Positions 26,995 through 35,419 of a DNA stretch of 64,000 nucleotides are shown here, one piece after another; position 1 is the stretch's first letter; every line of letters starts with the position of its first letter. A program made the translations under genes and the position numbers. The stretch is from VXPQ01 sp964608315 (GTDB taxonomy: Bacteria > Bacteroidota > Rhodothermia > Rhodothermales > VXPQ01). Below the pieces are notes generated by a model. That model had not been told where the DNA came from, ran no database searches, and saw only the letters and a program-made list of their open reading frames with translations. Where the stretch lies: contig CAZSNF010000005.1 of NCBI GenBank assembly GCA_964608315.1, positions 62,001 through 126,000 of the forward strand, given 5' to 3'.

Positions 26995-27251
26995 ATGGAT
27001 AAGCAGACGCGGAAATTACTTGAGCACGCGCTGTCCGGCCCTGTGGTTACTTTTCGATATAATCCCTCAGAATGGACTACGAGGAAGGCTCGTCCGTGTC
27101 GTGGGAATGGGAGGGCCTGTGGGGTACGAGTGCGTCGTTGCTGAGCGGGGCGGACATCGCTTCGCCGCGAAAGAGGGCCGGAGACGCTTGCGCTGCCGCG
27201 CAGAACGGCGGGAAGACGACGCCGGATGTCGCGCTCGCCGAAAAACCCTGA
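26995..27251 (+). pseudogene. Small frameshifted ORF with a YNPSE motif
   Basis: ATG 26995 is one base after the lipoprotein stop. The first frame reads MDKQTRKLLEHALSGPVVTF and then RYNPSEW before losing protein character, ending at 27144. A second frame starting at 27072 (MDYEEGSSVSWEWEGLWG) runs protein-like to a TGA at 27249-27251. Joining them by one indel gives a ~85-residue protein with FRYNPSE followed by an acidic/aromatic stretch. This faintly recalls the FNPxEY start of phage-tail or contractile-injection tube-associated proteins; the resemblance is weak and unproven. Confidence 0.35.
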
Positions 27252-27323
27252 TTGTACAACCTGAGGGCTATGTCCGCCTGTTGCGTCATGTTGTGCGCCA
27301 TGTCCCAAAAACAATATCCTTAA

Positions 27324-27531
27324 GGATACTCTGATTAAGGCAAGACGGTCCAGAGGGGGCTGTGGATGCGCCTTTGAGCGAAACATCGGGCCCCAAAATA
27401 TCCCGCCAGCCCATCGCCCGCGCACCCTTATGTATTCGCGAAAAGGCGCGCCACAGACCCGTTCCCTGTTCTACCCTGAACCAGCGCACTCCTCGCAACC
27501 CCTGGAATTTGCAGATTTAATCAGAGGTTCC
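27324..27531. repeat. MITE-like element copy G (type 2, full length)
   Basis: A 208-base element. Ends GGATACTCTGATTAA and TTAATCAGAGGTTCC; direct TTAA on both sides (27320-27323 and 27532-27535). The core is the type-2 palindrome GTGGATGCGCCTTTGAGCGA ... TTCGCGAAAAGGCGCGCCAC. The right TTAA is one base from the rodA stop codon. Confidence 0.92.
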
Positions 27532-27536
27532 TTAAG

Positions 27537-28796
27537 TCAGTATACGTGGATGGGGAAATCGTCGCGCCGCATGTGCAAATTCACCAGGAGAGCCAGCAAC
27601 ACAGTGTTGGCGAGCATGGCGGATCCTCCATAGGAAATGAACGGCAGCGGAATGCCGATGACCGGCAACAGACCCGCCACCATCCCGATGTTAACGAAAA
27701 CATGCACCAGAAAAATACATGCGGTCCCCACGGCCACCATACTCCCGAAGGGATGTTTGATCTGGATGCCCATCTGAATCACGCGAACGAGCAAGAGCGT
27801 AAACAGGGAAATCACCACCATGGAGCCGAGAAATCCCCATTCTTCGCCAATGATGCTGAACACGAAATCCGTCGATTGCTCCGGCACATAGGCGCCTTGC
27901 GTCTGCGTCCCCTCCATGAACCCCTTGCCGGTCAAACCCCCGGAGCCGATCGCCGCTTTCGACTGCACAAGGTGAAAGCCCACTCCTGATCGGAATTCCT
28001 CCGCGCCCGGGTTCGTAAAAGAACGAATGCGCGCCACCTGATGCGGACGAAACACCTTGTTCAGCGCGAACAGCACGGCAGCGATCGCCCCGCCGGAAAA
28101 TACCGCCGCCATGACGCCGTACAACCGCTCCCGGGTCTTCCAGAACACGAAAATCGTAAAGAGCGCCGCAAAAACGAGGGCGGTCGGAAGGTGCACCACC
28201 GCAAAATAGCCCGCCACGCCCGACGCAGCCATAAGAATAAACATGCTGGTCGGCCAGATCGCCCAAAACACGGCGACGGGCGCGACAACGCAAAACACCA
28301 AGGCGGTTCCGGCGTCGTTCTGAAGAAGAATCAACGCCGCGGGAATCATAAAAACGACGACCAGCAGCAACGCATATTGCACCTTGCTCGAATTGGGTCG
28401 TATGGACGAAACAAGCTGGGCCGCCGCCAGAACGGCGCCAATCTTGGCGATTTCGGAGACTTGCAGGCTAAGCCCTCCTGCGTACAACCAACTCTTTGCG
28501 CCGTTGACTTCGCGTCCGAACAACAGGGCGAGGACCAGCAATAGCAACGCGCCCAGGTATGCGACCCAGGCGATGCGCTGGAAAAAATGCACGGGGACAA
28601 AGAGACACGCCAGGCCCGCGCCCAGCGATATGAAAATCCATGCCAGCTGGCGCCAGAAATTCTGGCGGACGGACTCAAGGAGATACTCCGCGGACGGGCC
28701 ATTCGTGGTGCTGTAGATGGCGATCAGGCCAATGGACGCCAGCCCTGCCCAGGCGAAAATCGTGAAGTAATCCAGATTCCGATACCAGATGCGCAT
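27537..28796 (-). CDS. rodA: Peptidoglycan glycosyltransferase RodA (SEDS family)
   Basis: 419 residues with about ten membrane helices. SEDS motifs: REVNGAKSWLYAGGLSLQVSEIAK, RPHQVARIRSF, LVQSKAAIGSGGLTGKGF, YVPEQSTDFVFSIIGEEWGF and the terminal GIPLPFISYGGSAML. It polymerises lipid II into glycan strands for cell elongation, with PBP2 encoded 63 bases upstream. MreBCD are outside the window. MITE copy G abuts its 3' end. Confidence 0.95.
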   Translation of the reverse strand: MRIWYRNLDYFTIFAWAGLASIGLIAIYSTTNGPSAEYLLESVRQNFWRQLAWIFISLGAGLACLFVPVHFFQRIAWVAYLGALLLLVLALLFGREVNGAKSWLYAGGLSLQVSEIAKIGAVLAAAQLVSSIRPNSSKVQYALLLVVVFMIPAALILLQNDAGTALVFCVVAPVAVFWAIWPTSMFILMAASGVAGYFAVVHLPTALVFAALFTIFVFWKTRERLYGVMAAVFSGGAIAAVLFALNKVFRPHQVARIRSFTNPGAEEFRSGVGFHLVQSKAAIGSGGLTGKGFMEGTQTQGAYVPEQSTDFVFSIIGEEWGFLGSMVVISLFTLLLVRVIQMGIQIKHPFGSMVAVGTACIFLVHVFVNIGMVAGLLPVIGIPLPFISYGGSAMLANTVLLALLVNLHMRRDDFPIHVY

Positions 28797-28859
28797 GGGA
28801 CAAACCGTCGGAAACAGGCGTGAAAACAGGATGCGGGTCTATACGAACGAAACGGGCGT

Positions 28860-30788
28860 TTATGCGTCGGCGGCGGATTCGCTTCCCGCCGACGCATGGG
28901 CAGCCTCCTCGTCGGACCCCTCTTCTTCGAGAGCGTTTTCTTCCTCGCGGCTACGCTCCTCGCCTGCGGCCTCTTCCTCGCGCAACGGCTGACTCTCGAC
29001 AGCAAGCACGGACTGAAGCACCCATTGTCGCGCAGGACTCGAGTCAATGGAGCCGGTCAGATATTGTTCGGCCATCAACGACCCGATCGGGCCTGCGGCA
29101 ACCGCCCCAAAGCCGGCATTCTCCACCTGAACCGCCACGGCGATCTGCGGATTGTCATAGGGTGCAAACAGGATGAATACGGAGTCGTCCTTCCGATCAT
29201 GGGGAGCCTGCGCCGTACCGGTTTTACCGCCGCTGGGAATGCCGGGAATCTGAATCCATTGTCCCGTCCCGGCTTCCATCACGCGCTTCATTCCTTCGCG
29301 CACCACGTCGAAATGCGCCTCGTCTATCGGCAGCTTCACCGGCGCGGCGATTTCCGGATAGAGAATCTCCCCTGTCTCGGTGTGCGTCATCCGGGTGACG
29401 AGGTGGGGCGTATACAGCATCCCCCGGTTGGCCACGGCGGCGGCGTACCGGGCCAGCTGCAAAGGGGTTACCCCCATGTCCCCTTGTCCCACCCCGAGAT
29501 TGATCGTATAGCCGGAACCCCAGGAGGGAAAGCGCTGATTATAGTAGGCGGAATCGGGAATTAACCCGGACCCCTGCTCGCCAATATCCGTAGTTACCTG
29601 CTCGCCGAATCCAAACATGCGCGCATACTTGCTGAACACCTCGATATTCGTGCGCATCATCAATTCGAAGAAAAACGTATTGCACGATTTTTCGAGCGCC
29701 TCTTCCACGGCAATGTCTCCGTGCGCATCCATGTCGCGAAACACGCCCGGCCCGCCAAGCGGGTGATAGCCCCTGCAATGGATATGCTCCGTCGGAACTA
29801 TTTTCCCTTCCTGAAGCGCCATCAGCGCCATGAACGGCTTCCATGTCGAACCCGGAGGCAACAGATTCGTCGTGGCCCGATTGTACAGCGGCTTCTCCGG
29901 ACTATTGATTAAATGATCCCAGGCCTCGGGACCCACGGACTCCGTAAACACATCCGGATCGTAGTCCGGCTTGCTCACGAGCGCCAGGATTTCCCCGCTG
30001 TTCACGTCGAGCGCAACCGCTCCGCCCCGCTTGCCGACGAACAGAGACTCCGCCAGCGCTTGCATATCCGCATCGAGACCGAGATGAAGGTCGCGCCCGC
30101 TTGTCGGGGCATGGTCGAATACGCCGTCCTGCCAGGAATTAACCTCCAGGCCGTGCACGTTGACCACTTTGATTTCGGAGCCCAGACTCCCGCGCAGGCC
30201 GAACTCGTATCGGCTTTCGACGCCGGACTTGCCGATCAGGTCGCCCTGCTGGTATCCCCTTTCTCGCAACCGGGCCAGTTCGCCGTCCGTGACTTCCCGG
30301 ACATACCCGAGGACATGCGCGGCCGTGGCCTTCGTATGATACCGCCGCCGGAAATCCTGGTCGTACCCCACGCCCGGCAATCGATAGAAATTCTCCGCCA
30401 CGCGGCTGAAAATATCTTCCGGCACGTCCCGGAACGCTTTTCCGGGCTGAAAGGCGCTGTGGCGGCGCAGTTCGGCGAAGCGAGCGGAAACCACGCTGTC
30501 GGGGACTTCGAGGAGATTGGCGAGAAGAGGAATCTTGTCAACGTCGAAATTCCGCGGGGTGATCGTAACCGTGTAGCTGGGCTCGTTGTCCACGAGGATT
30601 CTGCCGTTCCGATCATAGATGGCGCCGCGGGCAGGCAATACCCTGCGCTCCCGAAGCGCATTGGCTTCGGATTCGCTGATGTAATCGTCGGTTCGGATCA
30701 ACTGAAGTTGCGCCAGGCGCAAACACAAAAGACCCATGGCGACGAGGACCACGCCAATGAAAACACGTCCGCGCAGCGTGTAATCCAT
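28860..30788 (-). CDS. mrdA: Penicillin-binding protein 2 (elongasome transpeptidase)
   Basis: 642 residues. One N-terminal membrane helix, dimerisation domain (ARGAIYDRNGRILVDNEPSY), then the transpeptidase domain with STWK in LPPGSTWKPFMALMAL, SCN in EKSCNTFFF and KTGTA in SGGKTGTAQAP. It cross-links new peptidoglycan with RodA. The C-terminal ~35 residues are a strongly acidic Glu/Ala/Ser tail (REEEAAGEERSREEENALEE), longer than in typical PBP2 and of unknown role. Confidence 0.95.
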   Translation of the reverse strand: MDYTLRGRVFIGVVLVAMGLLCLRLAQLQLIRTDDYISESEANALRERRVLPARGAIYDRNGRILVDNEPSYTVTITPRNFDVDKIPLLANLLEVPDSVVSARFAELRRHSAFQPGKAFRDVPEDIFSRVAENFYRLPGVGYDQDFRRRYHTKATAAHVLGYVREVTDGELARLRERGYQQGDLIGKSGVESRYEFGLRGSLGSEIKVVNVHGLEVNSWQDGVFDHAPTSGRDLHLGLDADMQALAESLFVGKRGGAVALDVNSGEILALVSKPDYDPDVFTESVGPEAWDHLINSPEKPLYNRATTNLLPPGSTWKPFMALMALQEGKIVPTEHIHCRGYHPLGGPGVFRDMDAHGDIAVEEALEKSCNTFFFELMMRTNIEVFSKYARMFGFGEQVTTDIGEQGSGLIPDSAYYNQRFPSWGSGYTINLGVGQGDMGVTPLQLARYAAAVANRGMLYTPHLVTRMTHTETGEILYPEIAAPVKLPIDEAHFDVVREGMKRVMEAGTGQWIQIPGIPSGGKTGTAQAPHDRKDDSVFILFAPYDNPQIAVAVQVENAGFGAVAAGPIGSLMAEQYLTGSIDSSPARQWVLQSVLAVESQPLREEEAAGEERSREEENALEEEGSDEEAAHASAGSESAADA

Positions 30789-31161
30789 AATTTTACAGTC
30801 CGGCGTTCGTTATCGACGATACGTCAGGGATACTCTGATTAAATCTGCAAAGTTCAGAGGCTTGCGAGGGGCGCTCTGCAAGGAATGACGAAGCAGGCAG
30901 TATGGCGGCCCCATGGAATGCGCGCCCGTCCCCGCAGGGGTCTAACGATCCAGAACGCCTTTTGGTCAATCCGCAACGCAACGAAGTATCCCTGAAATGC
31001 AGATTCCTGCGCGAACGCGCGAACCGGAAGCGTCCACGCTCGTAACAACCTTACGCCGCAGGGCGCAAACGAACCTTTTATGAATATCGCGCAAGGCGCT
31101 GCATTACCTCCATAGCACGCCACTACGGGAATCCCTCCCTCCGACCTTGTGAGGACCGCCA
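30789..31161. other. Divergent intergenic region between mrdA and the protease fusion
   Basis: 373 bases with no convincing gene. A type-1 MITE end lies at 30828-30898. An AT-rich hexamer zone around 31070-31085 and a GAGG sequence just before ATG 31162 are the only expression signals seen. Confidence 0.5.
30828..30898. repeat. MITE-like element copy H (type 1, one end)
   Basis: GGATACTCTGATTAA followed by GCAAAGTTCAGAGGCTTGCG and the shoulder GCAAGGAATGACGAAGCAG. The opposite terminus is absent. It lies 40 bases upstream of mrdA. Confidence 0.8.
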
Positions 31162-34100
31162 ATGTTTCGAACCGCTTCCCTGCTTGCATATCTCCTGATC
31201 TTTTTCGCATGCGCGGCGCTGACCCCCGCATCCGTCGAGGCGCAATACTTTGGCCGAAACAAGGTCCAGTACGATCGTTTCGACTTCAAGCATTTCGAAA
31301 CCGAGCATTTCGTCATCTACTATTACCCCGAAGAGGAGCAGGCGGTTCGCGACGCAGCGCGCATGGCCGAACGGTGGTACAGCCGGCATTCCCGTACGTA
31401 CCTCCGGGAATTCAAGGACAAGAAACCGCTCATTTTCTATGCGAACGACGCCGATTTTCATCAGACGAATGTTATCGGGGGGCTCATTGGCGAAGGCACC
31501 GGCGGCGTAACCGAATCGCTCAAGCAGCGCGTCATCATGCCGCTTACCGGCAGCTACGCCGAAACAGACCACGTACTGGGGCACGAACTGGTCCACTCCT
31601 TCCAGTACGACATCGGCCTCAGCGATCAGGACCCGATCCGGTTCAATCTGGGGCTCTTGCCGTTGTGGCTGATCGAGGGCACGGCGGAATATCTCTCCGT
31701 AGGACGATCCGACTCGCATACGTCGATGTGGCTGCGGGACGCCTTGCTTCGGGACGATTTGCCCACGATCGGGCAGTTGACGCGCGACCAGCGCTATTTC
31801 CCGTATCGCTTCGGACAGGCGTACATGGCCTATATCGGCGGCAAATACGGCGACGCCGCCGTGGCGAACCTGTTCAAACTGGCCGGGCGGGCCGGCGTGG
31901 ACTCTGCGTTCGTGTATACGCTCGGCATTACGACCGACTCGCTCTCTACGGAGTGGAAACAGGTGGTGCGCAAAACCTACGAGCCGTTCATGGAGAACAA
32001 AACGCCCCCCGAGGAATCGGGACGGCGCATTCTGGCCCCTGAACTTGACGGAGGCGAAGTCAATCTTTCTCCTTCGCTCAGCCCCGACGGAGAATACATT
32101 GCGTTCCTTTCGGAAAGAGATTTGTTCTCGATCAACCTGTTTGTGGCCAATGCAAAGACGGGCGAGGTCATCTCGAGCCTGAAAAACCCGGCGGCGAATC
32201 CCCACATGGACGCGCTGCGATTCATCCAGTCGGCCGGATCCTGGTCGCCGGACGGAAGACAGTTGGCCTTCGTTTCGTTTGCGGGCGGAGACAACCGGAT
32301 ATCCATTTTCGACGTCAGGCGGCGCAGGGTGCGACAAAACATCGCCGTGGAAGGGGTTACCGCGCTGACGAACCTTGCCTGGTCGCCGGACGGATCCTCC
32401 ATTGCGTTCACCGGACTCGAAGGCGGCATCAGCGACCTGTATGTGCTGAACCTCGAAACAAACGCCGTGCGGCAGTTGACCAACGACCGGTTTGCGGACC
32501 TGCAACCGGACTGGTCACCGGATGGAAAATACATTGCCTTTACGACGGATCGGGGCGGAAACCACACAGACTTCGATCAACTCGAGTATCAGAAAAAAGG
32601 CCTTGCGCTGTTCGACCTGGAGCGCAACGAAATACGATCGTTGCGGCCTTTCGGCGATGTGCTGCATCATAATCCGCAATTCTCGCCGGACGGAAAAGAC
32701 CTGTATTTCATCAGCGATCAAAACGGCTTCAAGGACGTCTATCGGCTTGATCTGTCCTCCGAACAGGCGTACCGGCTTACCAACCTGGCCACAGGGGTCA
32801 GCGGCATCACCGCGCTGTCTCCAGCCATGTCGGTGGCGGACCGCAGCGGCCAGATGTCCTTTTCGGTGTTTTCGGACAACGCCTATACGGTGTATGTGCG
32901 GGAGCCGGACGAACTGCTGGGCGAACTGGCGCCGCCCCAGCCCGCCGGGCATATCGCTACGGCGAGCATCCTGCCCCCGATCCGGTCGCTCAACGAAGGC
33001 CTGGTGGGCAACTACCTCAACGATTCGATGACGGGCCTGCCCGGCCTTGACCTGCAATGGTCCGAAAAGGAGTACCGGTCGAATCTCGAACTGGACTATG
33101 TGGCGCCTCCGACCATCGGCGTGGCGGCGGGCGGCCTGTACGGCACGCAAGTCGCGGGCGGCGTCGGCTTTGCGTTCTCGGACATGCTTGGCGACCGGAA
33201 CCTGTTCCTGGTAGCGCAGGCCCAGGGCACTTTCAAGGATATCGGGGGACAAGCCTCCTATATCGATTACGGGCAGCGCATCAACCTGGGCGCCTCGGCG
33301 GGACATATTCCGCTGCTGTACGGCTATTCCTACGGCGGATTCGTGGATGGATATCAGGTGGTCGAACAACTTCGGCAACGCATCTTCATCGACCAGGTGG
33401 CGGGCATTGCCCAGTATCCGTTCAGCCAAACGCGCCGGGTCGAAGCGAATGCGGGGTTCGTCCGGTACGGATTCGACAATGAGGTGGAGCAGTTCGTGGG
33501 GTCAGGCTTTTCCTTTGGCCGAAATCGCATCGATCCCGGCGAATCCCTGTTCTTCACGAACATCGCCGAACGAAAACCCTTCTACTTTTTCCAGGGGGGG
33601 CTGGCCTTTGTCGGAGATTACTCCTTCAACGGATTCACCTCGCCGATCAGCGGGGGACGCTACCGCATTGAAGTCTCCCCGAACATCGGAAGCGAAACCT
33701 TTGTGCGCGGGCTGTTCGATTACCGGCAATACCTGCACGTACAGCCCGTCACGTTCGCCGTGCGCGGACTGCACATCGGAAACTACGGGAGCAATTCCGC
33801 AGGCGATCTGTTCACGACGCAATACCTCGGTTATTCCTACTACCCGGGCTTCGTTCGCGGATACAATTTCCAGTCGTTCGAGACAGCGGAATGCATCCCG
33901 ACCCAAACAGTTTTTAACGGCAGATGCCCTTCGATGGATCGTTTGCGGGGTACGCATGTGGCCCTGTCGAGCGTGGAAATCCGCATCCCGTTTCTGGGAA
34001 CCGAGCAACTGGGGCTTATTTCTTTTCCTTATCTCCCGACTGAACTGGCCCTGTTCGCGGACGGCGCCGTAGCATGGAGCAAAGACAGTTCGCCGACGCT

Positions 34101-34266
34101 CAAATTCGATCGGGACACGAACGAACACGTACCCGTCTTCAGCGCAGGCATGTCGGCGCGCGTCAATATTTTGGGCTACATTGTGCTGGAATCGTATTAT
34201 GCATTTCCTTTCCAGCGCCCGGACGCGGGTTGGCAACTGGGATTCCGCCTGGCGCCCGGCTGGTAA
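31162..34266 (+). CDS. Secreted metallopeptidase-like / WD40-like propeller / outer-membrane barrel fusion
   Basis: 1034 residues. A signal peptide (to about residue 27) is followed by a gluzincin-like domain with HELVHSFQYD (HExxH, ~residues 144-153) and the downstream LIEGTAEYLS supplying the third ligand. A propeller of PD40/TolB-like blades follows (SLSPDGEYIAFLS, SWSPDGRQLAFVS, AWSPDGSSIAFTG, DWSPDGKYIAFTT, QFSPDGKDLYFIS; about 300-560). From about 640 there is a surface-antigen-like beta-barrel that ends LGFRLAPGW. It is probably an outer-membrane protein with a periplasmic protease-like domain; whether it cleaves peptides is inferred from the intact zinc motif. pyrD follows after 17 bases. 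Confidence 0.8.
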   Translation: MFRTASLLAYLLIFFACAALTPASVEAQYFGRNKVQYDRFDFKHFETEHFVIYYYPEEEQAVRDAARMAERWYSRHSRTYLREFKDKKPLIFYANDADFHQTNVIGGLIGEGTGGVTESLKQRVIMPLTGSYAETDHVLGHELVHSFQYDIGLSDQDPIRFNLGLLPLWLIEGTAEYLSVGRSDSHTSMWLRDALLRDDLPTIGQLTRDQRYFPYRFGQAYMAYIGGKYGDAAVANLFKLAGRAGVDSAFVYTLGITTDSLSTEWKQVVRKTYEPFMENKTPPEESGRRILAPELDGGEVNLSPSLSPDGEYIAFLSERDLFSINLFVANAKTGEVISSLKNPAANPHMDALRFIQSAGSWSPDGRQLAFVSFAGGDNRISIFDVRRRRVRQNIAVEGVTALTNLAWSPDGSSIAFTGLEGGISDLYVLNLETNAVRQLTNDRFADLQPDWSPDGKYIAFTTDRGGNHTDFDQLEYQKKGLALFDLERNEIRSLRPFGDVLHHNPQFSPDGKDLYFISDQNGFKDVYRLDLSSEQAYRLTNLATGVSGITALSPAMSVADRSGQMSFSVFSDNAYTVYVREPDELLGELAPPQPAGHIATASILPPIRSLNEGLVGNYLNDSMTGLPGLDLQWSEKEYRSNLELDYVAPPTIGVAAGGLYGTQVAGGVGFAFSDMLGDRNLFLVAQAQGTFKDIGGQASYIDYGQRINLGASAGHIPLLYGYSYGGFVDGYQVVEQLRQRIFIDQVAGIAQYPFSQTRRVEANAGFVRYGFDNEVEQFVGSGFSFGRNRIDPGESLFFTNIAERKPFYFFQGGLAFVGDYSFNGFTSPISGGRYRIEVSPNIGSETFVRGLFDYRQYLHVQPVTFAVRGLHIGNYGSNSAGDLFTTQYLGYSYYPGFVRGYNFQSFETAECIPTQTVFNGRCPSMDRLRGTHVALSSVEIRIPFLGTEQLGLISFPYLPTELALFADGAVAWSKDSSPTLKFDRDTNEHVPVFSAGMSARVNILGYIVLESYYAFPFQRPDAGWQLGFRLAPGW

Positions 34267-34283
34267 GGCAAAAATCCCCCTGG

Positions 34284-35390
34284 ATGTACGACATTTTCCG
34301 CCCCACGCTATTCAGGTTAGGTCCCGAGCAAGCCCATTACGTCGCCGCTTGCGCCGCGCGAGGCGTACAATTCGCGCGGGCAGAGCAGGCGCTAAAAAAA
34401 ATGTTTGCGTTCGAGGATGCGCGCCTCGAACAAACGCTGTGGGACCATGCTTTTCCCTCTCCGATCGGCCTTGCCGCCGGGTTCGACAAGAATGCGTCGC
34501 TTGTGCCGTTCTGGCATGCGTTGGGCTTCGGCTTTGCAGAAATCGGCTCGGTCACGGCCTGGCCATCCCGGGGCAATCCCCGGCCCCGCGCCTTTCGCCT
34601 GATTGAAGACGAAGCGCTCGTCAACCGGATGGGCCTCAACAACAAGGGCGTCCGCAACATTGCCCGGCGGCTTCGCCGAACCGCTCCCCGGAGCCGGATT
34701 CCCCTCGGCGTGAATATCGCCAGTACGCATGGCCGCAAGCTTGCGGGCAACTCCGCCGTGGAAGATTTCCGCTTGAGTTTCAAGACCATCGCCGATCAGG
34801 GGGCCTATGTGGCGCTGAATATTTCCTGTCCGAACACGCCGGACGGCAAAACCTTCGAGGATCCGGGGTCTCTGGAAATCCTGTTGAAGGTGATCATGGA
34901 GCAACGCAGGAAATCGGCGCCCGGCGTACCCGTGCTGCTGAAACTGCCGCCGCCGGTTTCTGATCGGATCGTATTCGACAGCGGCCTTAAGGAAATCGTC
35001 CGGCTTGCCCGCGAATACGGCGTTGCGGGCTTCGTGGCCGTCAACACGGCGTCCGACCGGGAAGGACTTGCCGCACGGCCGGACCGCCTTGACGCCATCG
35101 GCAAGGGCGGGCTAAGCGGACGGCCGCTTGAAGCCCGCGCCACGAGCCTTGTTCGGCACCTGTACCGACTCACGGAAGGGACGATGCCTGTTATTGGCGT
35201 GGGCGGCGTATTTTCCGCCGAGGACGCCTACCGAAAACTCCGCGCCGGCGCCTCGCTCGTGCAACTGTACACCGCGCTTGTTTACCGCGGCCCGGACGTC
35301 GTACGCGAGATCAAGACAGGATTGACGCGACTGCTCGAAAAAGACGGCTTCGATTCAGTCGCGGATGCGGTGGGCGCAGACGCCGCGTAA
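34284..35390 (+). CDS. pyrD: Dihydroorotate dehydrogenase, class 2-like
   Basis: 368 residues from ATG 34284 (MYDIFRPTLFRLGPEQAHY). The membrane-associating N-terminal helices and overall length match the quinone-linked class 2 enzyme. FMN motifs: GLAAGFDKNA, EIGSVTAWPSRGNPRPR, NRMGLNNKG, VNTASDRE, IGKGGLSGRP, VIGVGGVFSAEDAY. It oxidises dihydroorotate to orotate. The active-site segment reads LNISCPNTPDGK, with cysteine where class 2 enzymes usually carry the catalytic serine (SSPNTPG), a class 1-like residue in a class 2 frame. Confidence 0.92.
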   Translation: MYDIFRPTLFRLGPEQAHYVAACAARGVQFARAEQALKKMFAFEDARLEQTLWDHAFPSPIGLAAGFDKNASLVPFWHALGFGFAEIGSVTAWPSRGNPRPRAFRLIEDEALVNRMGLNNKGVRNIARRLRRTAPRSRIPLGVNIASTHGRKLAGNSAVEDFRLSFKTIADQGAYVALNISCPNTPDGKTFEDPGSLEILLKVIMEQRRKSAPGVPVLLKLPPPVSDRIVFDSGLKEIVRLAREYGVAGFVAVNTASDREGLAARPDRLDAIGKGGLSGRPLEARATSLVRHLYRLTEGTMPVIGVGGVFSAEDAYRKLRAGASLVQLYTALVYRGPDVVREIKTGLTRLLEKDGFDSVADAVGADAA

Positions 35391-35419
35391 TTCCTTTTTC
35401 CCTTACCCGCCAGCGAGCC

